Shown: positions 49,665-59,322, counted from the stretch's first letter. The stretch is DNA of 64,000 bases from Nitrospira sp. (GCA_028819435.1 JAPPLK010000089.1:62001-126000); one strand, 5' to 3'. The notes: a model not told the origin generated them from the letters alone. A program made the numbers and translations.

Positions 49665-50552
49665 TCAGTCACCGAACAAATATTTTACCGTGAACATGAC
49701 GGAAAATTGACGCGGACCGCTGAAGGTGTTGTGGTTGGGGAAGCCGGGGTCCTGCGCGTGCATCGGATGCATCGCGTAGCCGCCCGTGTGTTCAATGTCG
49801 TCCATGATGGAATACGTCAGCTTGACGCCCAATAACGTCTGGTCCGTCAGGCTGTAATCCGTACCGGCGTACACATTGCCGGCCAACACGGTATCGGACA
49901 GGTCAGCGTTCTGAGTGCTGTTGAACGCCGACAGATCTCTCGCGGGATTCGTCGTGTCTTCGTAACTCGTAGAAAAATGGAGGCCCGATATTTCGACGAA
50001 CGCGACTCCCAACCCGACGCCCACGTACGGCGTGATGCGTTCGAACACGTTCGTGAAATCGTAATACGCGTTGACCGACAACGTGCGCGTAGTCAGGTCG
50101 TCGATCCTTGCCGTGGAATTGGACGTCACGTTACGGGAAGGCGAGTTGTCCGCCGGCGAGGGGACGAGCCCCCCGTCCAAATACGTGATGCCCTTGAATT
50201 GCTGTTGAATGGCGTTGTTGCGTTGCGCGGCGGAAAATTCCAAGCGCCAGTTGTTGAACATCCGGCCCACCGAGACTTCGAATGCGGCGCCGGCATCCAG
50301 GTCCAGGTTGTACATCCATCGGTATCCCGGTATGTCCGCACTGGAGCGACCTTGAGGCTCACAACCGGAATCCGGGTAGCAATAGGAGTCCCTGTTCCAT
50401 CCCTTCTGATCCATCCGGGACGTCCAATTCACCCCGATTCCTCCGCCGACGTACCACCCGGACCGCCCCGGCTCCGCACCCGCCTCCCCGGACGCGACAA
50501 AGATCATCCCGATCACCCCAACCGCACACAACCATGCTGCCGAACATTTCAT
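49665..50552 (-). CDS. Outer-membrane beta-barrel protein
   Basis: I start at MKCSAAWLCAVGVIG after GGGGGGA, giving 295 aa. A signal peptide ends SGEAGAEP. The mature chain has aromatic/Gly beta strands: WYVGGGIGVNWTSRM, FEVSVGRMFNNWRLEFSAAQRNN, LSVNAYYDFTNVFERITPYVGVGLGVAFVEISG, and a terminal FSVMFTVKYLFGD. This matches OmpA-like or P44/Msp2-type surface antigens. It may be a structural porin. The small repeat on its 3' side is shared with other gaps. Confidence 0.8.
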   Translation of the reverse strand: MKCSAAWLCAVGVIGMIFVASGEAGAEPGRSGWYVGGGIGVNWTSRMDQKGWNRDSYCYPDSGCEPQGRSSADIPGYRWMYNLDLDAGAAFEVSVGRMFNNWRLEFSAAQRNNAIQQQFKGITYLDGGLVPSPADNSPSRNVTSNSTARIDDLTTRTLSVNAYYDFTNVFERITPYVGVGLGVAFVEISGLHFSTSYEDTTNPARDLSAFNSTQNADLSDTVLAGNVYAGTDYSLTDQTLLGVKLTYSIMDDIEHTGGYAMHPMHAQDPGFPNHNTFSGPRQFSVMFTVKYLFGD

Positions 50553-50802
50553 CGAGTCCCCCCTGAAGTCACTCAAGCGGTTTTTCAAATCAGCAATGCG
50601 GACGGTCTGCATGACCATAAGATAATCAGAGTTGACCGGAAATACAAGTTGTCGCTGCTGGGATCCAAAAGGCCTTTGCTTTTACCTTTGTTCCGTAACC
50701 TGCCTTTGCAAACCGAATTCAAGAACATGCTATAGTGAACAAGAACCACGTCTTTCCTGACGCACCCGTCTTTGAACAATCCTGTACCTGAAAGGTAGAA
50801 CC

Positions 50803-51819
50803 ATGACACAAGCAACCTCTCCGTCGCCGATCCTGTTTTTTGACACGGCTTTTGCGATTCAACGCACGTTCTCGCTCAAAGCCGCAGCCGACCTGGAAGT
50901 CTTCACGGCCATTAAGGAAGGGCACAATACCACGTCGGCACTGGCGGACCGGTGCAAGGCTTCGGAGCGAGGCCTGCGCATGCTGGTCGACTATCTGGTG
51001 ATGATCGGGTTTCTCACGAAATCGGATGATACCTATGCCCTTACGCAGGATTCTGAGGTGTTTCTGGTCAAAACCTCGCCGGCCTACCTCGGCGGAACCC
51101 TGGAATTCCTCCTCAGTCCGACGCTGTTTGAAGGCTTCTGCAACCTGACCGAGGCCGTGCGCAAAGGCGGGACGACGTTACCTGACCAGGGGACCATCGC
51201 CGAGGAACATCCCGAGTGGGTCACCTTCGCCCGGGCGATGATGCCCATGATGGTCGGACCGGCCAAATGGATCGCCGAACACCTGGCGTCAACGGGCGGG
51301 CCGATTAACAAGGTTCTGGACGTGGCCGCGGGCCATGGGCTCTACGGCATCGAGATCGGAAAACGGTTTCCGGATGCCGAAGTCACCGCGGTCGATTGGT
51401 CGAACGTCCTCACCGTCACCCAAGAAAACGCGGACGCCGCGTCGCTGGGAGATCGCTTTAAAACGATTGCCGGCAGTGCCTTTGACGTCGATTTGGGCGA
51501 GGGGTATGACTTGGTCCTGCTCACCAACTTTTTGCACCACTTCGGGATCCCGGAATGTGAGGACTTTCTCCGCAAGGTACGGGCCGCAATGGCACCGGGA
51601 GGCCGGGTCATCACCTTGGAGTTTGTCCCGAATGACGATCGAATCAGTCCTGCATCCGCTGACTTTGCCCTCATCATGTTGGTTACCACCCCGGCGGGTG
51701 ACGCGTACACGTTCAATGAATGGGACGCCATGTTTCAAAACGCCGGATTCGGCCACAGCGAACTGCTCGCGGTGCCCAACTCCAAGGAGCACGTCATCAT
51801 CACGCATCACGCGACGTAG
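50803..51819 (+). CDS. SAM-dependent O-methyltransferase-like protein
   Basis: The 338-aa protein has an N-terminal winged-helix dimerisation part (LKAAADLEVFTAIKEGHNTTSALADRCKASERGLRMLVDYLVMIGFL). The catalytic Rossmann domain follows with motif I VLDVAAGHGLYGIEIGKRFPD, then DLVLLTNFLHHFG and APGGRVITLEFVPND. This layout is that of plant-type and bacterial O-methyltransferases (CrtF, hydroxyneurosporene type). The methyl acceptor is unknown. No operon partner is near; the downstream gap holds repeats. Confidence 0.85.
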   Translation: MTQATSPSPILFFDTAFAIQRTFSLKAAADLEVFTAIKEGHNTTSALADRCKASERGLRMLVDYLVMIGFLTKSDDTYALTQDSEVFLVKTSPAYLGGTLEFLLSPTLFEGFCNLTEAVRKGGTTLPDQGTIAEEHPEWVTFARAMMPMMVGPAKWIAEHLASTGGPINKVLDVAAGHGLYGIEIGKRFPDAEVTAVDWSNVLTVTQENADAASLGDRFKTIAGSAFDVDLGEGYDLVLLTNFLHHFGIPECEDFLRKVRAAMAPGGRVITLEFVPNDDRISPASADFALIMLVTTPAGDAYTFNEWDAMFQNAGFGHSELLAVPNSKEHVIITHHAT

Positions 51820-51829
51820 GAAAGCCTGG

Positions 51830-52066
51830 CCCCTCACCCCGACCCTCTCCCTCAAGGGGCGAGGGAGTAAAAGTTGTAGCGGCCGCATCTCATGCGGCCT
51901 GGGGAAGCCAGTAAAAAGAAGCGCCATGAGATGGCGCGGCTACAAATACCAAGACAAAGACCCTGGATCCCCGATCTTCCTCTTTCCGTCATTCCCGCAG
52001 GCTTTTAGGGGGAATCCAGGGTCTTTCCCCTCACCCTGCCCTCTTCCAGGGGGAGAGGGAAAAATT
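51830..52066. repeat. Repeat-filled gap
   Basis: Contains a CCCTCTCCCTCAAGGGGCGAGG hairpin, two GTAGCGGCC/ATGAGATGG units and a CATTCCCGCAGGC unit. There is no gene in about 240 bp. Confidence 0.6.
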
Positions 52067-52070
52067 CGGG

Positions 52071-54578
52071 TTACGTGGATGCCGGGCCTAGCGGCTTTGC
52101 AATCATGAGTAACGCGGCCAGGAGGGTCAGGTTACTGATGAGAGCCACCATCATGGCCATGCCGGTCAGCAAACCGAAATAGATGGTGGGGATAAAATTG
52201 GAAAATGCCAGGATACTGAACCCCACGGTAATCGTGAGCGCCGTATAATAGATGGCGCGACCGATACTCCCGTGGCACGCCACGATGGTGTCCCGGTACG
52301 ATTGGTGTTTCACGAATTCCACCTGAAACCGGTGAATGTAGTGAATGGCGTGATCAACGGCAATGCCCACCGTAATCGCCGCAATGGTAATGGTCATGAT
52401 GTCCAGGGGAATCCCCCACCAGCCCATCAAACCGAGTACCGCACAGGCCGCCAACAGGTTCGGCAGAATCGCCACGATGGACAGCGAAACCCTGCGAAAC
52501 AGCATCACGAACATCAGGAGAATGCTCACAAAAACCGCACTCATCGTCAGGATCTGCGAGCGGTAGAGACTGTGCAGCAGGTGACTGTAGAGGAGCGCCA
52601 TTCCGGTGGGATGCACGGTTGCCTCGGCAAACCCTATTTCGTCAACCAGGTATCGTTGGATACGCTCAATTAATTCCTTTCGTTTGAGCGTCGGGGCGGA
52701 TTCAATCAGTCGCATTGTCAAACGCGTTTGGGTTGCATCGGGAGACAGGTACGGATCAAGCACCGCTTTTTTCACGTCCTCCGGCACGTACTTTCTCAAC
52801 AGCGCCAACTCATAATCCTCAGGCATCCGGCCGTCATTCAACTGCTTCAATACTTTCGCGCCAGTTGCCAGGGACAGGACCTTGCCTATTTCCGGCAACG
52901 ATTCGAGGTAATCGTGAATCGTTTCAACCTGCGTTAACCGGTATCCGTTGAACCAATAGGAAGGTTGGCCGGCGGCATCCTCTTCTTGGGCGAACGGATC
53001 TGGGTCATCAAACGGATCATCAAAGGGATCGTCCGTCGCTTCAGGCGAAACAGCAACCGTTTCATCAGCGTCGATCACGAAGTCCAACGGAATGGTTCCC
53101 CCCAATTTCATATCAATCAATTCCATGCCCCGGTAAATTTCCGTCGTGCTTTTGAAATGATCGATAAACCTGTTTTCCACCTCCAGTTGCCCGATACCCA
53201 TTCCGCCTAACACGGCCAACAGCAAGGAAACCGCCACAATCGGCTTGGCATGCTTGAGCGTAAAGCCCGCCACTGCCATGGTAAATGCCTTGGTGGCATC
53301 CGTTCGCAGACTCACCCTCTCCGGCTTGAGTAGTACCAGCACCGCGGGGAAATAGAGGAAATTCAGCACAAACGCCAGGGAGATGCCGATCGTCATCATC
53401 CAGCCGAAATCAATGACGGGCCGAATATCACTGACGATCAGGGAACAGAACGCCACGATGGTCGTAATGGCCGTGTAGAAGCAGGGTTTCGTCATGTCCT
53501 TCATCGTGTGGAAGACCAACGTTTTCTGGTCCACGGTCGAAGCTTCCTCATTCAGAATCCGGTAACGTACGATCAGGTGGATGGTTAAGGACATCGTGAT
53601 AATAAGCAACAACGACACAAAATTGGATGAAATCACCGTCACGGGCCAATCCATAAATCCCAGGTAGCCGACCATCACGACGACGGAAATCAGGCAACAG
53701 GACATGGGCAACAGCACCCAGCGCCACGTCCGAAAAAAGTAAACCAGCGCCATGAGTAAGAACGCGAGGATGCCGGCGCCGAACGTGGCAATGTCGTATT
53801 CGATGAAACTGATCATGTCGGCGACGACCATACGCGTCCCACCCAGATACAATTGGGCCTTGTCACGATACTTGTCGAGAATGGCGCGGACGACCTCGGT
53901 ATCCTTGCTTTCGGACTCGATGACAGTGGCGTGATATTCGTGAAAAATTTGCTCCGTCGATCGCAGGGTCGCCGCTTCTTCCGCTGTGAGCCCGGACTCG
54001 GCTTCCTTTTCTCTCAACCGGTTCCGCTTGTTCAGGAGTTCATCATAGGTTGCGTCTTCCTTAAAAATAACTTGCAGCGCCGTCGTCCGGGTGTCCGTAC
54101 TGATCAGGTTATTGCGATAGATGGGACTTTCCTGTAATTCTTTCCTGGCCAGTTCCTTGTCGATACCCGGCGATTCCAACGTCCGTATCCCCTCCCCGCC
54201 TTTCAATTCCGTCAGGGACACCCTGGGACTGTTCACAAGTGGGACATCCAGGATCGAGTGGATCGACTCGACCGAATCGATCCGGGCCAGTTCATCACGG
54301 AGTTTTGTCAGGTGGGCCAGCGAGGAAGGAGCGAACAAATCCTCGTGCGGCGTATAAACGACAATGAGAAAATCATCCGAGCCGTAGGTTTCCCGGCTGG
54401 CCCGGTAATATTTCAGCGCTTCGTCGTGCTCCAGGATAATCGACTCGGAGGACGCATCGAGCTTGAAATCCGGAACGTAAGACGCGAAAAACGCCACCGG
54501 GAAAAACACCAGCCCCAATGCCACGACTGGCCGATCGATCACGATCGTTTTATACAATCGGAGCAGGAGTGAACTCAC
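52071..54578 (-). CDS. RND/MMPL-family membrane transporter
   Basis: I start at a GTG after AGAGAGG (VSSLLLRLYKTIVIDRP), giving 835 aa; the upstream part of the ORF is repeat DNA. Two symmetrical halves each have 5-6 membrane helices. Large periplasmic loops (about 60-230 and 450-690) include an acidic insert rich in DDPFDDP. The second half has VGIAVDHAIHYIHRFQ and FSILAFSNFIPTIYFGLLTGMAMM. This fits MMPL/HpnN-type exporters of hopanoids or other lipids. The partner periplasmic adaptor is not in the window. Confidence 0.88.
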   Translation of the reverse strand: MSSLLLRLYKTIVIDRPVVALGLVFFPVAFFASYVPDFKLDASSESIILEHDEALKYYRASRETYGSDDFLIVVYTPHEDLFAPSSLAHLTKLRDELARIDSVESIHSILDVPLVNSPRVSLTELKGGEGIRTLESPGIDKELARKELQESPIYRNNLISTDTRTTALQVIFKEDATYDELLNKRNRLREKEAESGLTAEEAATLRSTEQIFHEYHATVIESESKDTEVVRAILDKYRDKAQLYLGGTRMVVADMISFIEYDIATFGAGILAFLLMALVYFFRTWRWVLLPMSCCLISVVVMVGYLGFMDWPVTVISSNFVSLLLIITMSLTIHLIVRYRILNEEASTVDQKTLVFHTMKDMTKPCFYTAITTIVAFCSLIVSDIRPVIDFGWMMTIGISLAFVLNFLYFPAVLVLLKPERVSLRTDATKAFTMAVAGFTLKHAKPIVAVSLLLAVLGGMGIGQLEVENRFIDHFKSTTEIYRGMELIDMKLGGTIPLDFVIDADETVAVSPEATDDPFDDPFDDPDPFAQEEDAAGQPSYWFNGYRLTQVETIHDYLESLPEIGKVLSLATGAKVLKQLNDGRMPEDYELALLRKYVPEDVKKAVLDPYLSPDATQTRLTMRLIESAPTLKRKELIERIQRYLVDEIGFAEATVHPTGMALLYSHLLHSLYRSQILTMSAVFVSILLMFVMLFRRVSLSIVAILPNLLAACAVLGLMGWWGIPLDIMTITIAAITVGIAVDHAIHYIHRFQVEFVKHQSYRDTIVACHGSIGRAIYYTALTITVGFSILAFSNFIPTIYFGLLTGMAMMVALISNLTLLAALLMIAKPLGPAST

Positions 54579-54589
54579 CACGCCTCTCT

Positions 54590-54640
54590 TTGTGGGGGAC
54601 GGCCGGAGCCTGCCCTGAGCGAAGCCGAAGGGTGCCGTCA
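54590..54640. repeat. TTCGGCTTCGCTCAGGGCAGG repeat arm
   Basis: One arm of the TTCGACTTCG family, lying just upstream of the MMPL start. Confidence 0.5.
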
Positions 54641-54863
54641 CAAACCCGGCGTCAAAGGCCAGCGCAATGCTCTGGGACAGTACCGTAAATAAACGCGCGC
54701 GCCGACGCAAGAGCAAAAGGCAGAACCCGGCCAACCGGGTTCACGGCAACGCACCGCTGAAACACCTACGCGGGCCAATCGAAGAAATGGTCGAAAGAAA
54801 CGTCCGGAAAACGGTACAATAAGCACGGCCGTCATGGCTCAACGCACACGAGGAGGAAGACGC

Positions 54864-55424
54864 ATGACCGAAACGGCAGACAACAACACGGACGTAGCCA
54901 CACTCGGCGGCGGATGCTTCTGGTGCATTGAAGCCGTGTACCAGCACGTGCGGGGCGTGACAACCGTGGAATCAGGCTACATGGGCGGCAAACACCCCAA
55001 CCCCTCTTACGAAGCCGTTTGCACCGGCGTGACCGGTCACGCCGAAGTCGTGCAGGTCACGTTCGACCCTGCCGTCGTGACCTACCGTGACGTGCTGCAA
55101 ATCTTTTTTGCCGTGCACGATCCTACGACGCTCAACCGCCAAGGCAACGACGTCGGCACGCAATACCGTTCCGTCATTTTTTACCATTCCCTTGAACAAG
55201 CCGACGCAGCCAAAAAAGTCATCGCCGCCCTTACCGCAGACAACGTCTTTCCCTCCCCGATCATGACAGAAGTCTCATCCGCCCAACCCTTCTACCCGGC
55301 GGAAGCCTATCACCAAGAATACTTCATACGAAACCCCAACCAACCCTACTGCGCCTACCTCATCGCCCCTAAACTCGCCAAATTCCGCCAGCAATTTACC
55401 ACAAAACTGAAACCCACGTCATAA
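54864..55424 (+). CDS. msrA: Peptide methionine sulfoxide reductase A
   Basis: I start at ATG 54864 after GAGGAGGAAG, giving 186 aa. It holds the active-site GCFWCIEAVYQHVRGVTTVESGYMGG, HAEVVQVTFDP, FFAVHDPTTLNRQGNDVGTQYRS and the downstream PFYPAEAYHQEYF of MsrA. The enzyme repairs oxidised methionine in the cytoplasm. The order and length are standard. It is divergent from the MMPL gene, with repeats between. Confidence 0.95.
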   Translation: MTETADNNTDVATLGGGCFWCIEAVYQHVRGVTTVESGYMGGKHPNPSYEAVCTGVTGHAEVVQVTFDPAVVTYRDVLQIFFAVHDPTTLNRQGNDVGTQYRSVIFYHSLEQADAAKKVIAALTADNVFPSPIMTEVSSAQPFYPAEAYHQEYFIRNPNQPYCAYLIAPKLAKFRQQFTTKLKPTS

Positions 55425-55797
55425 TCGGGGATCTCCGCAGGACTTCCTTCCGTCATTGGTATGAAAATAGCCAACGATACCCCAATTTGTCATTCCGGGC
55501 GAAGCGAGGAATCTCTCCCTCGATAACCGACCGCCTCAACTACGAGATCCTTCGCTTCGCTCAGGATGACCACCTTGAACGGGAAGGGGACCGTCGGTTC
55601 TGAACGTAGCCCCGTAGGGGCGAAGTCGAAGAACGCTCAGGATGAACGGAAGGGGATAATCCGTACATGTAGGGGCGACTGGCTGGCCGGTCGCCCGCCC
55701 CTACCAGAAAAACCTTCTACCGCCCCTCGGACAGGCACGGGGGCCTGTCCCTACACCAAAGGAGGGGAAAAGACGGGATCTATCTCCCATTCGTCCC
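55425..55797. repeat. Repeat-filled gap after msrA
   Basis: 370 bp without a gene. It carries CATTGGTATGAAAATAGC, a TTCGCTCAGGATGA arm pair (55555-55650), an interrupted GGGGCGACTGGCTGGCCGGTCGCC palindrome and a GGACAGGCACGGGGGCCTGTCC palindrome (55729-55750). Confidence 0.6.
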
Positions 55798-56844
55798 TCA
55801 GTCGGAAGACGACACGGGCAGACAATAGAAGAGGCAATCGCTCACGGCAATCTGCGGGTTCGTGGTCATCATCATGATGCGAGAAGCCTGTGCAACCACA
55901 AGCCGGCCTGCGTCTACGGCAAACAACTCCAGGGTCCGGTCACGCCCCTTGGCGTCACGGGCCACGACCACACCGGGCGAAGCATCCCGGACCCACCCCA
56001 GAACCTGCCCTTGATTCAGGATGCCGAAATTGAAGTGATCGGCGTCCGACCGTAACGTCAGGTCCACGCCGGGCACGGCGGCGGCGCCATATGCCACCTG
56101 TTTCCCCGCTTCCAGTGATACCCGGATGGGGTGATGAAAGGTTTTCACGTGCGCATAGCGCTGAGGCTCGTCCCATAATGATTCTGCCATGGCATAGGAC
56201 TTGAGCGCCGTCATCGCGGTTTGATCGGACAGGGCATCGCCGGCCCCACCGCATTCGGCCGTAATGGTGGGGAAATCGTCTTCCGTGGCTTCCATCAAGG
56301 TTCCCATCCGCAGGTCCGTCACAATCAAATGGTTTGAGACCAGGGCAGTCAGGGCTTTTTGCGGTTCTCCCAATTGCGTTGTCACGCCGTACGCGGGACT
56401 GCGACCGGACGTATTGTGAAAATCCACCAGGGCCTCGGGGCCGATGACGCGCAACCTGTCGAGCACCCCGGCCGCCAGCCGGCCTTCACGGCCCTCGAAC
56501 GGCATACGGAAACAGCGGTTCAGGTCCCGGCTGTCCGGCAACTGCCGGTGGGCGAATCCCGGTGGAGCCATGGCCGCATCCACGGCCCCGATGAAACAGG
56601 CAAGATTGACGCGAGGCCGGGTCCCGGCACGGAGCCACTGGAAAATCGCCCGGACCCCGGATGGTTCGTTGCCGTGCAACAGGGTCGTCACGGCTCGCGT
56701 GCGGGACGAATCTTCCCCGGTCAGGAACACCCACGCCGGCCCGCCCAGGCGCGTTAGAAATTCTTCAACCGTCGCCCCGGCGTCCTGCGTCGTGGGGTCC
56801 GTCCACTCCCCGGTCGTGATCTCACTCAATCGGGCACAGTCCAT
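55798..56844 (-). CDS. AstE/AspA-type zinc deacylase
   Basis: I use the ATG at 56844 (MDCARLSEITTG); the track start adds 16 Lys-rich residues. The 348-aa enzyme shows LLHGNEPSGVRAI (His and Glu zinc ligands), DSRDLNRCFRM, ALVDFHNTSGRSPAY with the third His ligand and ITAECGGAG with a Glu, all landmarks of succinylglutamate desuccinylase/aspartoacylase (M14-related) enzymes. It hydrolyses an N-acyl amino acid or similar amide. Without its own aru/ast neighbours the substrate is open. A short AT-rich gap precedes it. Confidence 0.85.
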   Translation of the reverse strand: MDCARLSEITTGEWTDPTTQDAGATVEEFLTRLGGPAWVFLTGEDSSRTRAVTTLLHGNEPSGVRAIFQWLRAGTRPRVNLACFIGAVDAAMAPPGFAHRQLPDSRDLNRCFRMPFEGREGRLAAGVLDRLRVIGPEALVDFHNTSGRSPAYGVTTQLGEPQKALTALVSNHLIVTDLRMGTLMEATEDDFPTITAECGGAGDALSDQTAMTALKSYAMAESLWDEPQRYAHVKTFHHPIRVSLEAGKQVAYGAAAVPGVDLTLRSDADHFNFGILNQGQVLGWVRDASPGVVVARDAKGRDRTLELFAVDAGRLVVAQASRIMMMTTNPQIAVSDCLFYCLPVSSSD

Positions 56845-57114
56845 TCTCACTTTATTTTTTTCTTTTTTTACTGGCTTTATCGTAAATTTCATGTTATTCT
56901 GTTTAAATTTGGAAATTGAGTTCCGTCAATTTTTCCAAAAACCGTAGCCAACCATCGGGGTTTTCATGGTTTTGGGGCGTCGTTTTATCTTTTTGCCCCG
57001 GTGTGGTTATAATAGTCAAATGGACTGGAAAATATACAGTCTTTGTCGTACGATTCAAAACGTAAGGTAATCCACCTGTACTGCAGAATGGATATAGACA
57101 GAAGGGGTTGCACC

Positions 57115-57618
57115 ATGCCAAAAACGAAGAACGCGGGAGGCCGCGGGACGTTGGAACCGCTCAGCGCCTGGAAACGACACCAAGCCTTGCAGGAATTGGC
57201 GCGATTCATGGGTCAGGAGGGCCGTCCTCATTTGACGCAGTTGGAATACGATCTTGCCGAAGAAAAAGCATATTCGGTTCAATTTTTTGTTCGGCATTGG
57301 GGCTCATGGGCCCGTGCCGTCGAAAAAGCGCGGGAACTGGTCGACCAACAGGAGATTCCGGAACCCGAACCATCTCCCTATGCAGGCTGGGTGAATTGCC
57401 TCTGCGGAAAAGCCTGTCATTGCGAAAAACGCTTTTGGAGTCCCGACCGGAGAAAAATCCGGATGTGCGACGCTTGTCGGGCTTGGTCCGACAAGTTGTC
57501 GGTGGACGATCAATTTTTCTATCTGACTGACGACACGACGTTAAACACTCGCGCCAGAACCCGGGCCAAACAGGGACGGCCCAAGAAAGACGTAGCCGAA
57601 CGGGTCGGCGTGAAATAA
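57115..57618 (+). CDS. DNA-binding protein with HNH-associated repeat and Cys/His cluster
   Basis: I start at MPKTKNAGGRGTLE after AAGGGG, giving 167 aa. The middle region has the homing-endonuclease-associated repeat pattern: ELARFMGQEGRPHLTQLEYDLAEEKAYSVQFFVRHWGSWARAVEKAREL. A Cys/His cluster follows (CLCGKACHCEK...CDACRAW), a likely zinc finger, and the protein ends with a basic tail RTRAKQGRPKKDVAERVGVK that resembles an AT-hook. No nuclease motif is seen. It probably binds DNA as a regulator. A strong hairpin follows the stop. Confidence 0.7.
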   Translation: MPKTKNAGGRGTLEPLSAWKRHQALQELARFMGQEGRPHLTQLEYDLAEEKAYSVQFFVRHWGSWARAVEKARELVDQQEIPEPEPSPYAGWVNCLCGKACHCEKRFWSPDRRKIRMCDACRAWSDKLSVDDQFFYLTDDTTLNTRARTRAKQGRPKKDVAERVGVK

Positions 57619-57627
57619 AAAGACCTC

Positions 57628-57660
57628 CGTGATCCCCTGCCTTCCTGGTCGGGGATCACG
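57628..57660. terminator. Hairpin after the DNA-binding gene
   Basis: CGTGATCCCC and GGGGATCACG form a 10-bp stem with a 13-nt loop, 10 bp after the stop. It is followed by ACTGTTCTGTCC, a weak T-rich tail, so it may be a terminator or an RNA-stabilising hairpin. Confidence 0.55.
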
Positions 57661-57694
57661 ACTGTTCTGTCCTGGTCCAAGCCCCCCATAAGTC

Positions 57695-58642
57695 GTGTCT
57701 TTTTCATTCATCAATTCCGTTAAAACTGTCCCGATGGGACTGCTCGGCGTCCTTCTGGTCCTGCTACCGGGTTCGCCGGGTTGGGCTTATACCGAGCAAC
57801 CCATCACCAACGGTGGCCACGTGTCCGGGAAAGTCGTCCTGAACGGTACCCCGCCGCCGCCCAAGGCGTTTAATCTCATTACCTATCCCGAAACCGTGTT
57901 TTGCGGCCGCATTTCCACCGGTACGGTCTGGCGACTGCTTGACCAGGTTCGCGTCGCACGGGACGGAGGGCTGCAACATGCCGTGGTCATGCTGGAAGGC
58001 GTTGATCGAGGGAAACCATTTCCCGCTGCCTCATCCACTATAGAAGCCCGCGATTGTACGCTCACTCCGCCGGTCATGGCGGTACGGAACCGGCAGGACC
58101 TCCGTATCGTGAACATGGATCCCATTATCCACGACATCCAGATGTATGAAGTCGCTCCTTTCGAGTCCGAAGTCATGTTTCATCGCCCGTTACGCATGAA
58201 TCCCCATCACCCCAAGAACGACGCCGGGGCCCACGATCACCTCCCGGGCACGCCGCTCGTCGATACCATCGCCTTTACCAAAGGACGCCGGATCTTTTAC
58301 CTGGAATGTGGATTTCACGAGTTCATGCAGACGTGGGGCGTGGCCGTGACCAACCCCTATTATGCCGTGACGGATGCCCAGGGTCATTTCACCATCCCGG
58401 ACGTCCCGGAAGGCGTCTACACACTGGTCGCATGGCATCCCGGCATGGGCGGCATACTGGACATGAAGGCCGTCGTGCTGAAAGACGATACCCTGCAAGT
58501 CCGGTTCGAATTCGAGAACGCCACGGACCGTCGCATGGCCCACACCACGATGGTTGACAATCCCCACTTCGGGATCGGGACGCTCGACACCTTCGGTGAA
58601 CGCATCGACATCCAACCCACCCACGAAATCCAAGCGCCCTAA
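57695..58642 (+). CDS. Secreted protein with plastocyanin-like and carboxypeptidase-regulatory-like domains
   Basis: A signal peptide (LLGVLLVLLPGSPGWAY) leads to a 285-aa mature protein. A beta domain carries YPETVFCGRISTGTVWRLLDQVRVARDGGLQHAVVMLEGV, then IVNMDPIIHDIQMYEV and FYLECGFHEFMQTWGVAV, a His/Cys-containing cupredoxin-like stretch. The C-terminal part (AVTDAQGHFTIPDVPEGVYTLVAWHPGMGG) is a carboxypeptidase-regulatory-like domain. The family appears in nitrifiers and methylotrophs. The start is GTG at 57695 or ATG at 57734; neither has a good SD. The metal site could bind copper, but that is not proven. Confidence 0.7.
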   Translation: MSFSFINSVKTVPMGLLGVLLVLLPGSPGWAYTEQPITNGGHVSGKVVLNGTPPPPKAFNLITYPETVFCGRISTGTVWRLLDQVRVARDGGLQHAVVMLEGVDRGKPFPAASSTIEARDCTLTPPVMAVRNRQDLRIVNMDPIIHDIQMYEVAPFESEVMFHRPLRMNPHHPKNDAGAHDHLPGTPLVDTIAFTKGRRIFYLECGFHEFMQTWGVAVTNPYYAVTDAQGHFTIPDVPEGVYTLVAWHPGMGGILDMKAVVLKDDTLQVRFEFENATDRRMAHTTMVDNPHFGIGTLDTFGERIDIQPTHEIQAP

Positions 58643-58664
58643 GCTGAAAAAATTACAGGCCGGA

Positions 58665-59057
58665 TTAGCCGGTCAGCGATTTGACACGCGCATGAGGGAT
58701 ATTGGGGCTGGCGGGATCAACGGTGAGTTCTCGACGGCTTGGATTGACAACCAGATCCATGTCTTCCATTGGCACTGCACCCAACAACACTTCATCGCCG
58801 ATCACCAAAGCGCCGACGTAGCAAAATCGTTTGCCGAACGTAACCTTCAAGGGACCGACGCATGGAACGTTGATATCTCTCCCATCGGCAACCGAAACCT
58901 CCCGCATAGACTCTGTTGTCAGATTCAGTTGGAGAGCAACGTGCTGAGGAATGCACAACATCAAAGCACCTGTATCGACCAAAGCCTTCGCTTTTACAAC
59001 AGCCAGATCCGGCTGTCTTGGATTACTTAACTCTATTTCGGCAAACACGTGTCCCAT
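58665..59057 (-). CDS. Retropepsin-like aspartic protease
   Basis: I start at MGHVFAEIELSNPRQ after AAGG, giving 130 aa. The catalytic motif is ALVDTGALMLCIP, equivalent to the DTG of clan AA proteases. The flanking LKVTFGKRFCYVGALVIGDEVLLGAVPMEDMDLVVNP matches the small bacterial retropepsin-like family. It would work as a homodimer. Signal and membrane segments are absent. It is convergent with the carboxypeptidase-like gene and 50 bp from tRNA-Arg. Confidence 0.8.
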   Translation of the reverse strand: MGHVFAEIELSNPRQPDLAVVKAKALVDTGALMLCIPQHVALQLNLTTESMREVSVADGRDINVPCVGPLKVTFGKRFCYVGALVIGDEVLLGAVPMEDMDLVVNPSRRELTVDPASPNIPHARVKSLTG

Positions 59058-59102
59058 CAAGCGCCTTATTCCTCCCACTGCACACGATTCCACCACCAAA
59101 TC

Positions 59103-59179
59103 TGGTGCCCCCGAGACGATTTGAACGTCCGACCTGCGGTTTAGGAAACCGTTGCTCTATCCACCTGAGCTACGGGGGC
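59103..59179 (-). tRNA. tRNA-Arg (anticodon CCU)
   Basis: On the minus strand a complete cloverleaf runs from GCCCCCG to CGGGGGCACCA. The acceptor stem pairs 7 bp, the D arm is GCTCAGGTGGATAGAGC, the anticodon loop TTCCTAA reads CCU and the T arm holds GTTCAAATC. The CCA end is encoded. tRNA-Arg(CCU) reads AGG codons. Confidence 0.93.
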
Positions 59180-59322
59180 AACCAACAACACGTTTACCGG
59201 AAGATTTGCGTGACAGACCGGAAGTCTACCGCAATACCTGGAACGAGACAACGGGTTGGGATCAATGAAAGGTGGTTGGTTCAAGGTGCATGGAGGGGTA
59301 TGATGGGCCGTGAGAGGAACCA

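Noticed and set aside
54578-54835. N-terminal extension of the MMPL transporter and the small ORFs upstream
   Set aside because: The sequence is repeat DNA (TTCGGCTTCGCTCAGGG) and lacks an SD; a GTG with an SD gives the normal family start.
20978-55797. Regularly recurring short repeats as a possible CRISPR array
   Set aside because: The repeats are palindromic, dispersed between genes and not separated by unique spacers of constant length.
59103-59179. tRNA-Arg as the integration site of the 3' R-M genes
   Set aside because: The R-M pair lies 2.5 kb away and is bracketed by a copy of the TPR gene end, not by tRNA sequence.
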